Source of the DNA: Sneathiella aquimaris
Lineage (GTDB): Bacteria; Pseudomonadota; Alphaproteobacteria; Sneathiellales; Sneathiellaceae
DNA length: 64,000 bases
Direction of reading: 5' to 3'
Assembly: GCF_026409565.1 (NCBI RefSeq)
Contig: NZ_CP112881.1
Location: 884,501 to 948,500 of the forward strand
The notes below the pieces were generated by a model. That model was given only the letters and a program-made list of their open reading frames with translations, was not told the origin of the DNA and ran no database searches. A program made the translations under genes and the position numbers. Within the stretch, counting starts at the first letter, position 1. Each line of letters begins with the position of its first letter. Shown here piece by piece: positions 9,118 through 18,063 of this stretch.

Positions 9118-10110
9118 CTAGCTGGTAAAAAGAGTGCCGACCCCCGCACTTTCCGTGCGGTTTCGGGCAAATGTTGCAATGGCTGTATCCTGCACACCGG
9201 TGCCGGTAAGGTCGCATATTGTAACTTGTTCGTCAGACAGGCGACCGGGTTTCTGTCCGGTAATGATTTCCCCCAATTCGGGAAATTTTGTATCTGGAGA
9301 AATGGTTCCGGCTTTGATCGCCGGACGCAACTCCCCCTGTATGATACACTGCGCCAGGCGGTCACAGACGTAAAGGTCCACGGCTGGAATAACAGTGGCA
9401 TCCAGTTCTGTTTTATAGTCAGCATCAGATCCCATTGCCGTAATATGCTGTCCCGGCTTTAACATGCTTGCCTGAATGAGCGGCTCTTGCGATGGGGTCG
9501 TGGAAACCACAATATCGCTTTGGTTCATCAGCTCCTGAATAGTGTCGGCTGCCTGAATTTCAATGCCCAGTTTCTTGCCACAGTCTTTAGCAAACTCCGC
9601 AGCTTTTTCATGATGCCGTCCCCAGATGACACACCTTTTGATGTCCCGAACCAGTGTAAGGGCTTTCAGTTGAAGGCGTGCTTGGGTGCCTGTTCCGATA
9701 ATGCCCGCCGTTGCTGCATTTTTACGAGAGAGCCATTTAGCAGCAACAGCCCCAGCCGCCGCAGTGCGGATATCCGTCAAGTAGCCGTTGTCCAACAGAA
9801 TGTTTTCAACAATTCCGGTTTTTGCTGAAAATAGAACCATCAAACCATTTAGGCTTGGAAGCCCGAATTTGGGATTGTCGAAAAAGCCGGGGCTCATTTT
9901 CACGGCAAATGAATTGATGCCGGGCACATAGGCTGTTTTGACGTCCAGCTCGCCATTAAACTCTGGAATATGCAGGCTCAGGATTGGAGGCATTGACACG
10001 TTTTTTGTTGCCAATAGTTCAAACGCTTTTTCAATACAGGTTACTGCCTCGATATCGAGTTGCACGGCTTGCCTTAACTGATTTTCGTTGAGGATTTTAA
10101 CATCGGGCAT
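9118..10110 (-). CDS. eutC: Ornithine cyclodeaminase-family protein EutC (ectoine utilization)
   Basis: A 330-residue member of the ornithine cyclodeaminase/mu-crystallin family. The Rossmann motif GIIGTGTQARLQL for NAD(H) binding is at about residues 133-145. EutC occurs with EutB in ectoine clusters and is thought to take part in the conversion of hydroxyectoine-derived intermediates; its exact reaction is less well established than those of DoeA and DoeB. A good GAGGAG ribosome site precedes the ATG. It lies between eutB and doeA with gaps of about 14 and 18 bases. Confidence 0.84.
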   Translation of the reverse strand: MPDVKILNENQLRQAVQLDIEAVTCIEKAFELLATKNVSMPPILSLHIPEFNGELDVKTAYVPGINSFAVKMSPGFFDNPKFGLPSLNGLMVLFSAKTGIVENILLDNGYLTDIRTAAAGAVAAKWLSRKNAATAGIIGTGTQARLQLKALTLVRDIKRCVIWGRHHEKAAEFAKDCGKKLGIEIQAADTIQELMNQSDIVVSTTPSQEPLIQASMLKPGQHITAMGSDADYKTELDATVIPAVDLYVCDRLAQCIIQGELRPAIKAGTISPDTKFPELGEIITGQKPGRLSDEQVTICDLTGTGVQDTAIATFARNRTESAGVGTLFTS

Positions 10111-10124
10111 CGTCTGCTCCTCAC

Positions 10125-11117
10125 TTATCCCTGGTCCAAAGCCACATTGACATTTTCACCGTCTATGATCCTTTTATGGAGCTTCATGTCAATGTTACTG
10201 CCACTGATGACAAGGACGCAATGTCCGGGAGAGGACACTTTGCCGGAAAGCAAGGCTGCGATCCCTACACTCCCAGCCCCTTCAATGACCAGTTTTTCTT
10301 CCCAATAAGCATGATGGATAGCCTGCGCAATTTCGGCTTCATTGACAACGATAAGTTCATCAACAAGATCTTTCACCATCTGAAAGGTATATTCGTTTGC
10401 TAATCCTATACCACCTCCAAGAGAATCCGCGAGGGTCGGTGTTTCGGGAACTTGAACCGGTTTTCCGGCTTTTTGGCTTTCAAACATGGCCGCCCCTTTT
10501 TCCATGGAAACGCCAATTATTCGAATGTCCGGGTTTATTGTCTTTAAGGCAAGGGCTGTTCCCGATATCAGGCCACCCCCCGATACAGGGACCAACACGG
10601 TTTGCACTTCCGGCAGCTGTTCAACGATTTCGAGCCCCAGCGTTCCCTGACCTGCGATAATATCGGGATGATCAAAGGGTGGAAGCGTAGTCATCTTTTT
10701 TTCATTGACCAAGCGGTCGACTTCGATCTGAGCCTCATCCTGTGACCGCCCGACAATCCGAACGTCTGCGCCTTGCGCCTTAATAGCTTGCACTTTATTT
10801 TCGGGTACAAGTTCTGACATGCAGATAACGCATTTTACGTTAGCATTTTTGGCTGCATAAGCCAGACCCCGGCCATGGTTTCCTGTCGATACGCCCACAA
10901 TCCCGGCAGAACGCTGTTCAGCAGAGAGAGAAAGCACAGCGTTTGTTGCGCCGCGTAGTTTAAAGCTACCCGTAGTTTGTAGGTTCTCCAGTTTTAATGA
11001 AACATTCCCCTCAGTAATATGGGATAGGATCGCAGAAGGCATAATTGGCGTCTTCTGGATTGCAGAGTGAATTGTTTGTTGAGCTTTTTCAATATCGTCT
11101 AGTGTTAGCAAGCCCAT
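10125..11117 (-). CDS. eutB: PLP-dependent threonine dehydratase-like EutB (hydroxyectoine utilization)
   Basis: A 330-residue fold-type II PLP enzyme related to threonine/serine dehydratases. Lys53 in GSFKLRGA is the expected Schiff-base lysine, and the glycine-rich phosphate loop SGGGLISG is present. There is no C-terminal ACT regulatory domain, as in catabolic dehydratases. As first gene of the eutBC-doeABXCD operon it is best read as EutB, which with EutC links hydroxyectoine to the ectoine pathway. The region of 160 bases upstream should contain the operon promoter. Confidence 0.84.
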   Translation of the reverse strand: MGLLTLDDIEKAQQTIHSAIQKTPIMPSAILSHITEGNVSLKLENLQTTGSFKLRGATNAVLSLSAEQRSAGIVGVSTGNHGRGLAYAAKNANVKCVICMSELVPENKVQAIKAQGADVRIVGRSQDEAQIEVDRLVNEKKMTTLPPFDHPDIIAGQGTLGLEIVEQLPEVQTVLVPVSGGGLISGTALALKTINPDIRIIGVSMEKGAAMFESQKAGKPVQVPETPTLADSLGGGIGLANEYTFQMVKDLVDELIVVNEAEIAQAIHHAYWEEKLVIEGAGSVGIAALLSGKVSSPGHCVLVISGSNIDMKLHKRIIDGENVNVALDQG

Positions 11118-11277
11118 CAGGAGGGTTTCCTATTCAATAAAATTACGGATCTGCAAGTGGGCTGCAACCATGAGGCTTTCGAGCGGGTTTTATACAATTT
11201 TTTGTCGCTGCAGGACTGCTCCATAAAAAGGGAAGGAAACCAGAAAGGGTGTTTTCTCAATGTCGAAAATCGATCCC

Positions 11278-12402
11278 TTAACCAATTTTTTTTTCATTCC
11301 AATTCTGTCTCGTGGTTATTGGTAGTGCTACGAAAAAAACTGTACCTTCTTTTTCTCCCGGTTCACACCATATTCGACCGTTGTGAGCTTTGACAATTTT
11401 TTTGCATGTCGCGAGACCGAGCCCCAAGCCGTTCTCATCTCGTGAAGTCCCTTTGTTCAATGGTTTGAAAATTTCAACAGCTTGCTCTTCAGAGATTCCT
11501 ATCCCATTATCCTCAATTTTGAAAAGGATATGTTCTTCTGTTTCTTCGGTAGAAACATGAACAATTGGTTCTGTTTTGTCATTATGGCGAATGGCATTTG
11601 CCAGAAGATTTTGAAACAACTGAATGAATTCAATCTTTCGAACTTCGACAGACGGTAAGGCTGTGACATGTATTCTGGCTTTTTTCTCCTGGATCTCAGA
11701 TTGTAAAAGCTGAAGGACCGTCTGCATTATCTCCGCACTATCAGTGTTTGCGGTTTGTTCGTCTGTTGTTCCGGCTTTTGCATAGGATAGCAGGCTGCGA
11801 ACCACGTTTTCCATGTATTTGCCGCTGCTTCGCGAGTTGCAGATATATTCACGGGCGGTCGAAGATAATTGATCTGCTTCGTTCTTTAAAATTAGATCAA
11901 GATATCCGATGACGCTGTTAAGCGGAGAGATTAAATCATGCGCAACCAAGCCTGCAAAATTTTCAAGGGCCAGTTTCTGATAGTAGGCCTGCCCTGCATA
12001 TTTCGCGGATTCTGTAGCATTTCTTACCGCGCGATAGAGTTCAGATTTGGATAATTTGTCTTTAACGACATAATCATGGGCTCCAGCCTTCAACGCTTGA
12101 ACCGCCAACTGTTCATTCCCCGCACCTGTTATCATGACGAACCCTATATAGGGCGGCTCCGTAGCATTTTTGTATTCGGCAAGCAGTTCCAGACCGGTAT
12201 GAGGTGGCACGAGATAGTCAATGAGTACGCAATCAAACCTTTCCTCGCTGAGACGTACGCGCGCCTCTTCCAAAGAGACTGCTGTTTGTAATTCGAAGTT
12301 ATCCTCTAATTGCCCCAGAAGGCGGCAAATGGTCCTGAGATCGACTTCATCATCGTCGATAACAAGGATTTTTAGAGACTTATCAGGCGCCCGATTGATC
12401 AA
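11278..12402 (-). CDS. Receiver-histidine kinase hybrid protein
   Basis: A soluble 374-residue protein with an N-terminal receiver domain (about 10-130; acidic pocket DDD at 16-18, phosphoacceptor Asp62 in LIDYLVP, Lys in VVKDKL) and a C-terminal histidine kinase module (His155 in GLVAHDLISPLNS; N, G1 and G2 boxes of the ATPase domain through GLGLGLATCKKIV). The start is a TTG, supported by AGGGG five bases upstream; no other good start is present in frame. It is the last gene of a three-gene signalling operon, after a single-domain response regulator. Receiver-first kinases of this kind usually pass signals from an upstream kinase. Confidence 0.87.
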   Translation of the reverse strand: MINRAPDKSLKILVIDDDEVDLRTICRLLGQLEDNFELQTAVSLEEARVRLSEERFDCVLIDYLVPPHTGLELLAEYKNATEPPYIGFVMITGAGNEQLAVQALKAGAHDYVVKDKLSKSELYRAVRNATESAKYAGQAYYQKLALENFAGLVAHDLISPLNSVIGYLDLILKNEADQLSSTAREYICNSRSSGKYMENVVRSLLSYAKAGTTDEQTANTDSAEIMQTVLQLLQSEIQEKKARIHVTALPSVEVRKIEFIQLFQNLLANAIRHNDKTEPIVHVSTEETEEHILFKIEDNGIGISEEQAVEIFKPLNKGTSRDENGLGLGLATCKKIVKAHNGRIWCEPGEKEGTVFFVALPITTRQNWNEKKIG

Positions 12403-12507
12403 GTTTTCCCCTGCCGTTGATGTTGCGCTGCAAGCAGACTAGGAGTGAGTTGGATTTCTCAGCTCCATATTACCAGAATTATTCAATTGTTCTAAATCAG
12501 TTCTATT

Positions 12508-12984
12508 TTACGTTGTGTTGTCGTCGCTCGTCAATCTGGATACTGGGTTTTCCGGAAACCTGACCGTCAAAACAAATTTTTCAAGCATGCTTACTAAATT
12601 CATAAAATCGACGCCGGCGCGGCTTTTCACAATATAGCCGGCGATTTGTTTGTTATACGCGAGTGCCATGTCGCGATCATCCTCTGACGTTGTCAGCACA
12701 AAAACAACGCTGTCTTTTAATGATTGGTCCTGTCTAAGCTCCTCCAGAAACTCCAGTCCGTTCATGCGTGGCATATTAAGGTCAAGCAGAATAAGGTAAG
12801 GGCGGGGCAGGGGCGCTTTTTCTGGGGTGCCGCGTAGTATTTTGAGGCCTTCTTCACCGTTTTCCGCTGTAATGATCGGATTGTCAAAACGATGGTGCCG
12901 CAAGGCCCGTGTTACTCCCCTGATGTCGACTGTATCATCATCGATGATCAGAAGAGTGACTGTATCTTTCAGAGGCTCGGACAT
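12508..12984 (-). CDS. Single-domain response regulator (Rcp1-like)
   Basis: A 158-residue receiver domain without an output domain. The acidic pair is at DDD (15-17), the phosphoacceptor is Asp68 in ILLDLNMPRMNG, and the Lys is in YIVKSRAGVDF. The LLDLNMPRMNG form and the C-terminal tail resemble the Rcp1/CheY-like regulators encoded next to bacteriophytochrome-type or PAS kinases. It sits 20 bases after the PAS kinase gene and about 105 bases before the receiver-kinase gene, so it likely shuttles phosphate between them. Confidence 0.88.
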   Translation of the reverse strand: MSEPLKDTVTLLIIDDDTVDIRGVTRALRHHRFDNPIITAENGEEGLKILRGTPEKAPLPRPYLILLDLNMPRMNGLEFLEELRQDQSLKDSVVFVLTTSEDDRDMALAYNKQIAGYIVKSRAGVDFMNLVSMLEKFVLTVRFPENPVSRLTSDDNTT

Positions 12985-13004
12985 ACTAATTTTCGTCTCC
13001 TGGT

Positions 13005-14522
13005 TCAGCTTTTTGGCCAGATCAAATGGAAAGTGGCGCCTTTGCCTTCGCTGGGATGTTCTAAAAGAACACGACCATTGTAAAGTTCCACGATCTTTTT
13101 TACCAGCGCCAAACCAATGCCGGTCGCTTCCAGTTCGTCGCGGGATTTCAATGTCTGAAAGACTTCAAAAATTTTGGTTTCATACATCTTATCGATGCCA
13201 GGACCGTCATCGCGCACGAAGTAATGAACTTCAGTATTGTCACTATGACCGGTGATCCATATAGATCCGGTCTGTTCATCATGATGTTTCACGCAGTTCA
13301 TAAGAAGGTTACGAAAAACCTGTTCGATGGCTACTTTGGGAGCGAAAAGTGTCGGTAGATCTTCCTGGATATGTACAGTAAAGCTTTCTGTCGGTACAAA
13401 AAGTTCGATCGTATCGTGAATAACTTCTGACATATTCAGTGGCTCCGGAAGACCCTCTTTTCGACCAACCCGGGAAAACTGTAACAGGCCGTCAAGTAAC
13501 TGGCTCATTCGGATGACACGGGTTTGCAACATATCAAGGTCTTTTCTGGAGTCCGGGGGCAGCTGGTCTCCGGCATCTTCTTTTATGAACTGAGCCAGTT
13601 GGCTGACGCCCCTCAATGGCGCTTTCAGATCATGGGACGCGACATAGGCGAAGGCATCGAGTTCTTTGTTACTTCTCGCCAAAGCCTCCGCTCTTTCGTG
13701 AAGTGTTTTTTGGGCGATCTTGCGTTCTGTAAGGTCTACAATTGCGGCTAAAACATACGTCGCTTTTTCGGTTCTGACCGGGCTGAGCCCAATTTCGACA
13801 GGGACACGTGATCCGTCTTTCCGTTGTCCCTCCAAATCTCGACCTTTCCCCATAGCGCGGGTTTGGGGGTCAGAAAAATAACTGGAAAACAGACTTGGAT
13901 GTCGCTGTTTGACATCGTCCGGTATAAAGATATTCACCGATTTGCCGATTAATTCTCCGCGGGTGTATTGGAAAAGAGTGGTTGTTGCAGAATTGACCAA
14001 TTGAATGACGCCCATCGAGTCGACCATCACAATGGGGCTGGGCGACGCCATGAGTACAGCTTCCAGCCTTTTCTCCGTTTGCGCCTTTTCCTGAAGCTCT
14101 GCTCTTAGATTTTTTTCGCGGTCATGTCGGTGGGCAGCAAAGCTGACGGCTTTAATAAAAGCTGCCGGCTCCAAAAAAGACAGCGCAAGACAGTCATGGG
14201 CCCCTTGTTGGAGAGCAGTCATCGCAAAATCAAGCGATGCGTCTTCGCTCAAGACAAGGACAGGAGCCGCCGCACTTTCACAGAGTGTTTTCAAATCTGT
14301 CATGGATGTCGTATTCTTGTGGGCCATAACAAACAGAATTAAATCTACATCAAATCGCCTGTTATTCAACAATTCACAGGCCTCGGAAACTGTTTGCAGG
14401 ATCGTCAGAGTGCCGGCGTAAGAGAGGCTTTCCGCCTTCAGCGTATTTGTCACAAAGGGTTGGGCGGCCCCTCCTGCGTCAATCAGCAAAACCTGCCCAA
14501 AATGCGCTTCTGCCTGACTCAT
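13005..14522 (-). CDS. PAS-containing sensor histidine kinase with degenerate receiver-like N terminus
   Basis: A 505-residue cytoplasmic kinase. Residues about 8-130 look like a receiver fold (VLLIDAGG at the first strand, QGAHDCLALSF near the end) but lack the acidic pair and the phosphoacceptor Asp. A PAS domain with PAC motif follows (about 150-268), then a HisKA domain with His297 in VASHDLKAPLRG, and an ATPase domain (DDGPGID; TGIGLALVKKIV). The HisKA type resembles phytochrome-class kinases. First gene of the operon with the response regulator and the receiver-kinase. There is no membrane segment, so the stimulus is probably cytoplasmic. Confidence 0.88.
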   Translation of the reverse strand: MSQAEAHFGQVLLIDAGGAAQPFVTNTLKAESLSYAGTLTILQTVSEACELLNNRRFDVDLILFVMAHKNTTSMTDLKTLCESAAAPVLVLSEDASLDFAMTALQQGAHDCLALSFLEPAAFIKAVSFAAHRHDREKNLRAELQEKAQTEKRLEAVLMASPSPIVMVDSMGVIQLVNSATTTLFQYTRGELIGKSVNIFIPDDVKQRHPSLFSSYFSDPQTRAMGKGRDLEGQRKDGSRVPVEIGLSPVRTEKATYVLAAIVDLTERKIAQKTLHERAEALARSNKELDAFAYVASHDLKAPLRGVSQLAQFIKEDAGDQLPPDSRKDLDMLQTRVIRMSQLLDGLLQFSRVGRKEGLPEPLNMSEVIHDTIELFVPTESFTVHIQEDLPTLFAPKVAIEQVFRNLLMNCVKHHDEQTGSIWITGHSDNTEVHYFVRDDGPGIDKMYETKIFEVFQTLKSRDELEATGIGLALVKKIVELYNGRVLLEHPSEGKGATFHLIWPKS

Positions 14523-14891
14523 CTTTAATTCTGTCCCTGTTTTTGAGGCCGTCGTGCCAGCATTTTATTGAAGTGAACGTAAAACGGACGAGTTACTAAG
14601 GCGCAGGAACGTGACCAGTATTCCTGAACAATCTTATTAATACTAGTATGGTTTTATGAAATAACAACCTTCAGGGCCGCATTTCGTGGAGGATTGTGGG
14701 AGCCGGGGTCTGTGCTTACAGTCAAACTGAATTCGTGAAACTCGTATTGGTGACAATAAGATCTGCAATCGCCGAATTATACGCCAAAGGGATGTTGGCC
14801 GGTTTGAGAAGTATTAATGACCTGAAAAGATCCGTAACAGAACAGTCCTTTTTGGGTCATTAAAACAATGTTGGTCATGAATGGCAAAAGA
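14523..14891. other. 369-bp intergenic region, probable promoter region of the kinase operon
   Basis: No plausible gene was found on either strand. It should contain the promoter of the minus-strand kinase operon. An AT-rich motif TATTAATACTAGT lies at 14635-14647; a near copy occurs at 17305-17317 just before the Cache-protein gene. No clear terminator for the chemoreceptor gene is visible on the minus strand, apart from the AT-poor region at its end. Confidence 0.5.
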
Positions 14892-16661
14892 TCACATGTT
14901 GCGAACGCCCTCCAGGAACGTTCGGATATCATCCCGAAGGCTACCGTTTTTATCATTTAGGTCGGTCACGATGCCATTTTGATCACGGGCTCTTTTCTGC
15001 GTGTCAGATGCCGCCGCTGCGACTTTTGAAACAGCGTCCAAAACTTCTCCCGTGCCTTGCGATGCAAGAGCGATACTTTGGCTGATCTCGTTTGTTGCGG
15101 CCCCTTGCTCTTCAACCGCGCTGGACACCATGGCTGTTAATTCATCAATTTTGTGGACGGTTTCACCGATATGCGTCACCGCACTTGCGGCCGCTTTTGT
15201 TTCATTTTGCACTTCGGCAATCTTTTGACTGATTTCCTCGGTGGCCTTACTTGTTTGGGTGGCTAGACTTTTGACCTCATTGGCAACAACAGCGAAGCCT
15301 TTGCCAGCTTCGCCGGCGCGTGCCGATTCAATCGTCGCATTCAGTGCAAGCAGATTGGTCTGGCTCGCGATATCGCTAATGATCTGTACGACCTGACCAA
15401 TGCTGGTCGCGACTTCGTTCAGGGCCGTCACCCGATCATTCGTCTGGTTCACTTCTTCCACCGCTGATCGCGTGATTTGAGAGGTTTGCGATATCTGGCG
15501 TGAAATTTCCTGAATGGAGGCTGTCAATTGTGTGGTCGCTGAGGACACTGTGGAAATATTTTCAGAAGCGCTGGAAATACTTTGGGAGGCTTGTTGCGAT
15601 AAAGTCTCTGTTTGGCTGGCATTTGCGGACATGCTGTTGGTCGATTCTGTCACTTCGCCAACGGCCTTGCTTACAATATCCAGACTGCTGCTCATATTGT
15701 CATCAAAATTGGATGTCAGGAGCGAAAGCTGTTCAAGCCGTACACGCTCCTTCTCCTGTTCAGCCAGTTCTTTTTCCCGCATTTCCTGTTGTTCTGCTTC
15801 TTTCAGTTTAAGGCTCTCAACAAGTGTCGCGAGCTCTTCCTGCTTTTCAATATCCCGTTTTTTCAAACCTTCCTGATCAATCGCGTTCTCTTTGAAAATC
15901 TGAACAGCTTTTGCCATGGCACCGATCTCGTCTTTTCTGTCAATGCCTTCAATGTCGATGTTGAGGTTCCCATCGGCAAGATCGCTCATTCTGTTTGTCA
16001 TTTTTGAAATCGGGTTTGCAATCGCAGTCGTCAAAGACAGTCCAAAACCAACGGCGAGAATAATAAGCAATGCAATAGACGAAATAATCGTGATTGAGAA
16101 ACGGTTGATGGCATTTGATTTCTGATCATAAACGGCGGCCAGAATTGCAGAAAGGTCTGTTTCTAAAAGGTCTGCTGTTTCGTTTATCTTTAAAATAATA
16201 GCCTGCGGTCCGCCAGAGACTTCAATCGCACGGGCCTGATTAACGGAAAGGTGGTTGCGCATCAGAGAAATTTGCTCAGCCGCATATTGTACCTGCCACT
16301 CTTTATGCAGTGCCCCTAATTGGGCAATCTTTTCGGCCACGGAGGGATAATTAGTCGACAGCGTTTTTAGTGTATCAAAGTACCCTTCCGAGACTTTCTG
16401 GTATGTATTGTAAGTCGCCAGGCCATTGCGGTCGCCTGTGAGTAAAAAATACAGAAGCCCTTCTCTTTGTTCAAAGAAGGATGTCTGAAACTTTAGGTAG
16501 GTTTCGTCCATATCGATGGCGATACGGCTTTCTGTATCTGCCTTCTGTATGTCCGTGATCGACCAAAAAGAGATGGCAGCCATGATGATGGCAACGACAA
16601 TGAGTGTCGAAAAGCTGATTGCGAGTTTTGTCCGAATTTTGAGATTGTGCAGATATTTCAT
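14892..16661 (-). CDS. Methyl-accepting chemotaxis protein
   Basis: A 589-residue transmembrane chemoreceptor. Membrane segments are at about 12-33 and 190-212; the periplasmic part between them is helical (4HB/CHASE3-like, about 155 residues). HAMP follows (about 213-265), then a coiled coil rich in Glu and Lys, then the MCP signalling domain, with a conserved hairpin tip ([25 protein letters not shown]... region, then EVKSLA). The C terminus lacks a CheR-binding pentapeptide. It begins three bases after the stop of the Cache-like periplasmic protein gene, so the two are very likely co-expressed. No other che gene is in the window. Confidence 0.93.
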   Translation of the reverse strand: MKYLHNLKIRTKLAISFSTLIVVAIIMAAISFWSITDIQKADTESRIAIDMDETYLKFQTSFFEQREGLLYFLLTGDRNGLATYNTYQKVSEGYFDTLKTLSTNYPSVAEKIAQLGALHKEWQVQYAAEQISLMRNHLSVNQARAIEVSGGPQAIILKINETADLLETDLSAILAAVYDQKSNAINRFSITIISSIALLIILAVGFGLSLTTAIANPISKMTNRMSDLADGNLNIDIEGIDRKDEIGAMAKAVQIFKENAIDQEGLKKRDIEKQEELATLVESLKLKEAEQQEMREKELAEQEKERVRLEQLSLLTSNFDDNMSSSLDIVSKAVGEVTESTNSMSANASQTETLSQQASQSISSASENISTVSSATTQLTASIQEISRQISQTSQITRSAVEEVNQTNDRVTALNEVATSIGQVVQIISDIASQTNLLALNATIESARAGEAGKGFAVVANEVKSLATQTSKATEEISQKIAEVQNETKAAASAVTHIGETVHKIDELTAMVSSAVEEQGAATNEISQSIALASQGTGEVLDAVSKVAAAASDTQKRARDQNGIVTDLNDKNGSLRDDIRTFLEGVRNM

Positions 16662-16664
16662 GAT

Positions 16665-17285
16665 TTAGCTCCCTTTCGACATCTTGTGGCGTCTTTGGAG
16701 CTCAGTGAGGTTATACTCAATCGTAACGGCACCAATCGGTTTGTCGTCATTGTTGGAAATCGTCATATTGACCTGTGCCCGCCAGGTTTTTGACCCTTCA
16801 TGATATTCGGGCTCATCAATAAAGATCTGACCACTTCCTTTTGGAAATGTTTTCTGAAATTTGGCCTCATCTCCTTGCCAGAAATCAGACGTGATCGAGC
16901 TTTGCCCGACATTCAGCCCTTTCGCGTCCATTACAAACATTTCCGTATATAAACCGACTGAGGCGGCTTGTATTTGAAGGAGGTAATTTGAGAGGGGACT
17001 GCTCAGGGTTGCTGCGATAAGGGGTTGGTCTTTTTCTTTGCGTTCTTTTCGCCATTGCTTATCCAGGTCATCGATCGTCGATTGATCAATTGCGCTGTAT
17101 TTTTTGTTTTGTGAGTCGATGGAGACACGAACAACCGGGTTAGCAAGCCAGGTGCGCGCATTTGAAATGGCTGCTTCTGTAATAAGGGACGTTGACGGTG
17201 CCGCTTCATCGGCAAAGGCAAGCTGGGCGGGAAGGCCGAACAAAGCTGCTGACAGGATGCCAACGCGGAGAGGAATTCTGTACAT
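16665..17285 (-). CDS. Periplasmic Cache-like sensory protein
   Basis: A 206-residue secreted protein. Residues 1 to about 25 form a Sec signal peptide with probable cleavage after AFA. The C-terminal half has the pattern of a single Cache/PDC fold: MFVMDAKGLNVGQS, SDFWQGDEAKFQ, a conserved aromatic-rich middle (PEYHEGSKTW), and a final strand with DDKPIGAVTIEYN. There is no second membrane anchor. It is transcribed first, directly followed by the chemoreceptor gene. I infer a ligand-binding partner of that receptor; a free periplasmic sensor of an unrelated system is the alternative. Confidence 0.8.
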   Translation of the reverse strand: MYRIPLRVGILSAALFGLPAQLAFADEAAPSTSLITEAAISNARTWLANPVVRVSIDSQNKKYSAIDQSTIDDLDKQWRKERKEKDQPLIAATLSSPLSNYLLQIQAASVGLYTEMFVMDAKGLNVGQSSITSDFWQGDEAKFQKTFPKGSGQIFIDEPEYHEGSKTWRAQVNMTISNNDDKPIGAVTIEYNLTELQRRHKMSKGS

Positions 17286-17478
17286 TAAGCCAGCTCCATT
17301 TTTATATTAATGCTAGTGGTTAATTAATATGGCCTGGCAGTAAAGATAGAATTAACAAAAGCAAAGAAATCGGGATCCATTTATTGCTGCGGGTTTAAAT
17401 AAAAAGATCGAATATTTAGTGATTACTCCTTCTAAGAGAATATAAATATAAATAAATGTTATTATGGTTTCGTTTTTG

Positions 17479-18054
17479 TTAAAGGCCAGTTGCTATTTCT
17501 TTTGTGCCGGTATTTAGCAAAGCCCAAACATGCGGAAAAAATGAACGCCAGACTTCGAGGTGAAAAGTGGTGGCGGCTTGCCGAAAAATTGTGACCTCGA
17601 CAGTATCAAAAAGGGTTCTTGTCCCTTTTCCTACAGAAAGGGTCGAGAGATCTCTGGGGCAGCCGATGGAGAGTAACTCAATGGCTTTTGGTCCGCCAAT
17701 TTCGATGGATATCTGACGGTCCGAAATATCACTCAGGCTATGAGGAACTGTTTTCCCAAGTGCTGCAAAGCGATTGATGATCTCTTCTTTCTCGTCCGGG
17801 TCAATTTGTAATTGCCATTCATCCGGCCCGAGACATAGCGCGCTTTTCGTACCTAACCTGTTCCACGTATGAATAGTGTCTGGAATTGTTATGCCAAATT
17901 CTTCTGAAAATCTTGTCAGCTGGGCACAGACTGTACGCAAGTTGAACCGCACAATGTGAGGATTAAGCCGCAGGTATACCGGAGCGTTTGGGTCTGCTTC
18001 GATGTGGAGGGTATCGGCTGATATGTTAAGCGTATCGGGTATCTGTATATTCAT
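17479..18054 (-). CDS. soxG: Sarcosine oxidase gamma subunit
   Basis: A 191-residue protein of the SoxG family, related to the C-terminal folate-binding part of GcvT-like proteins. The sequence LGPDEWQL and the DISDRQISIEIGG stretch are typical of the family. It is the last gene of soxBDAG and begins 9 bases after soxA. The subunit completes the heterotetrameric enzyme that demethylates sarcosine to glycine, delivering the C1 unit to tetrahydrofolate. The end is followed by about 420 bases upstream-side AT-rich DNA of the neighbouring operon; I saw no clear terminator. Confidence 0.92.
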   Translation of the reverse strand: MNIQIPDTLNISADTLHIEADPNAPVYLRLNPHIVRFNLRTVCAQLTRFSEEFGITIPDTIHTWNRLGTKSALCLGPDEWQLQIDPDEKEEIINRFAALGKTVPHSLSDISDRQISIEIGGPKAIELLSIGCPRDLSTLSVGKGTRTLFDTVEVTIFRQAATTFHLEVWRSFFPHVWALLNTGTKEIATGL

Positions 18055-18063
18055 AATTGTTCC

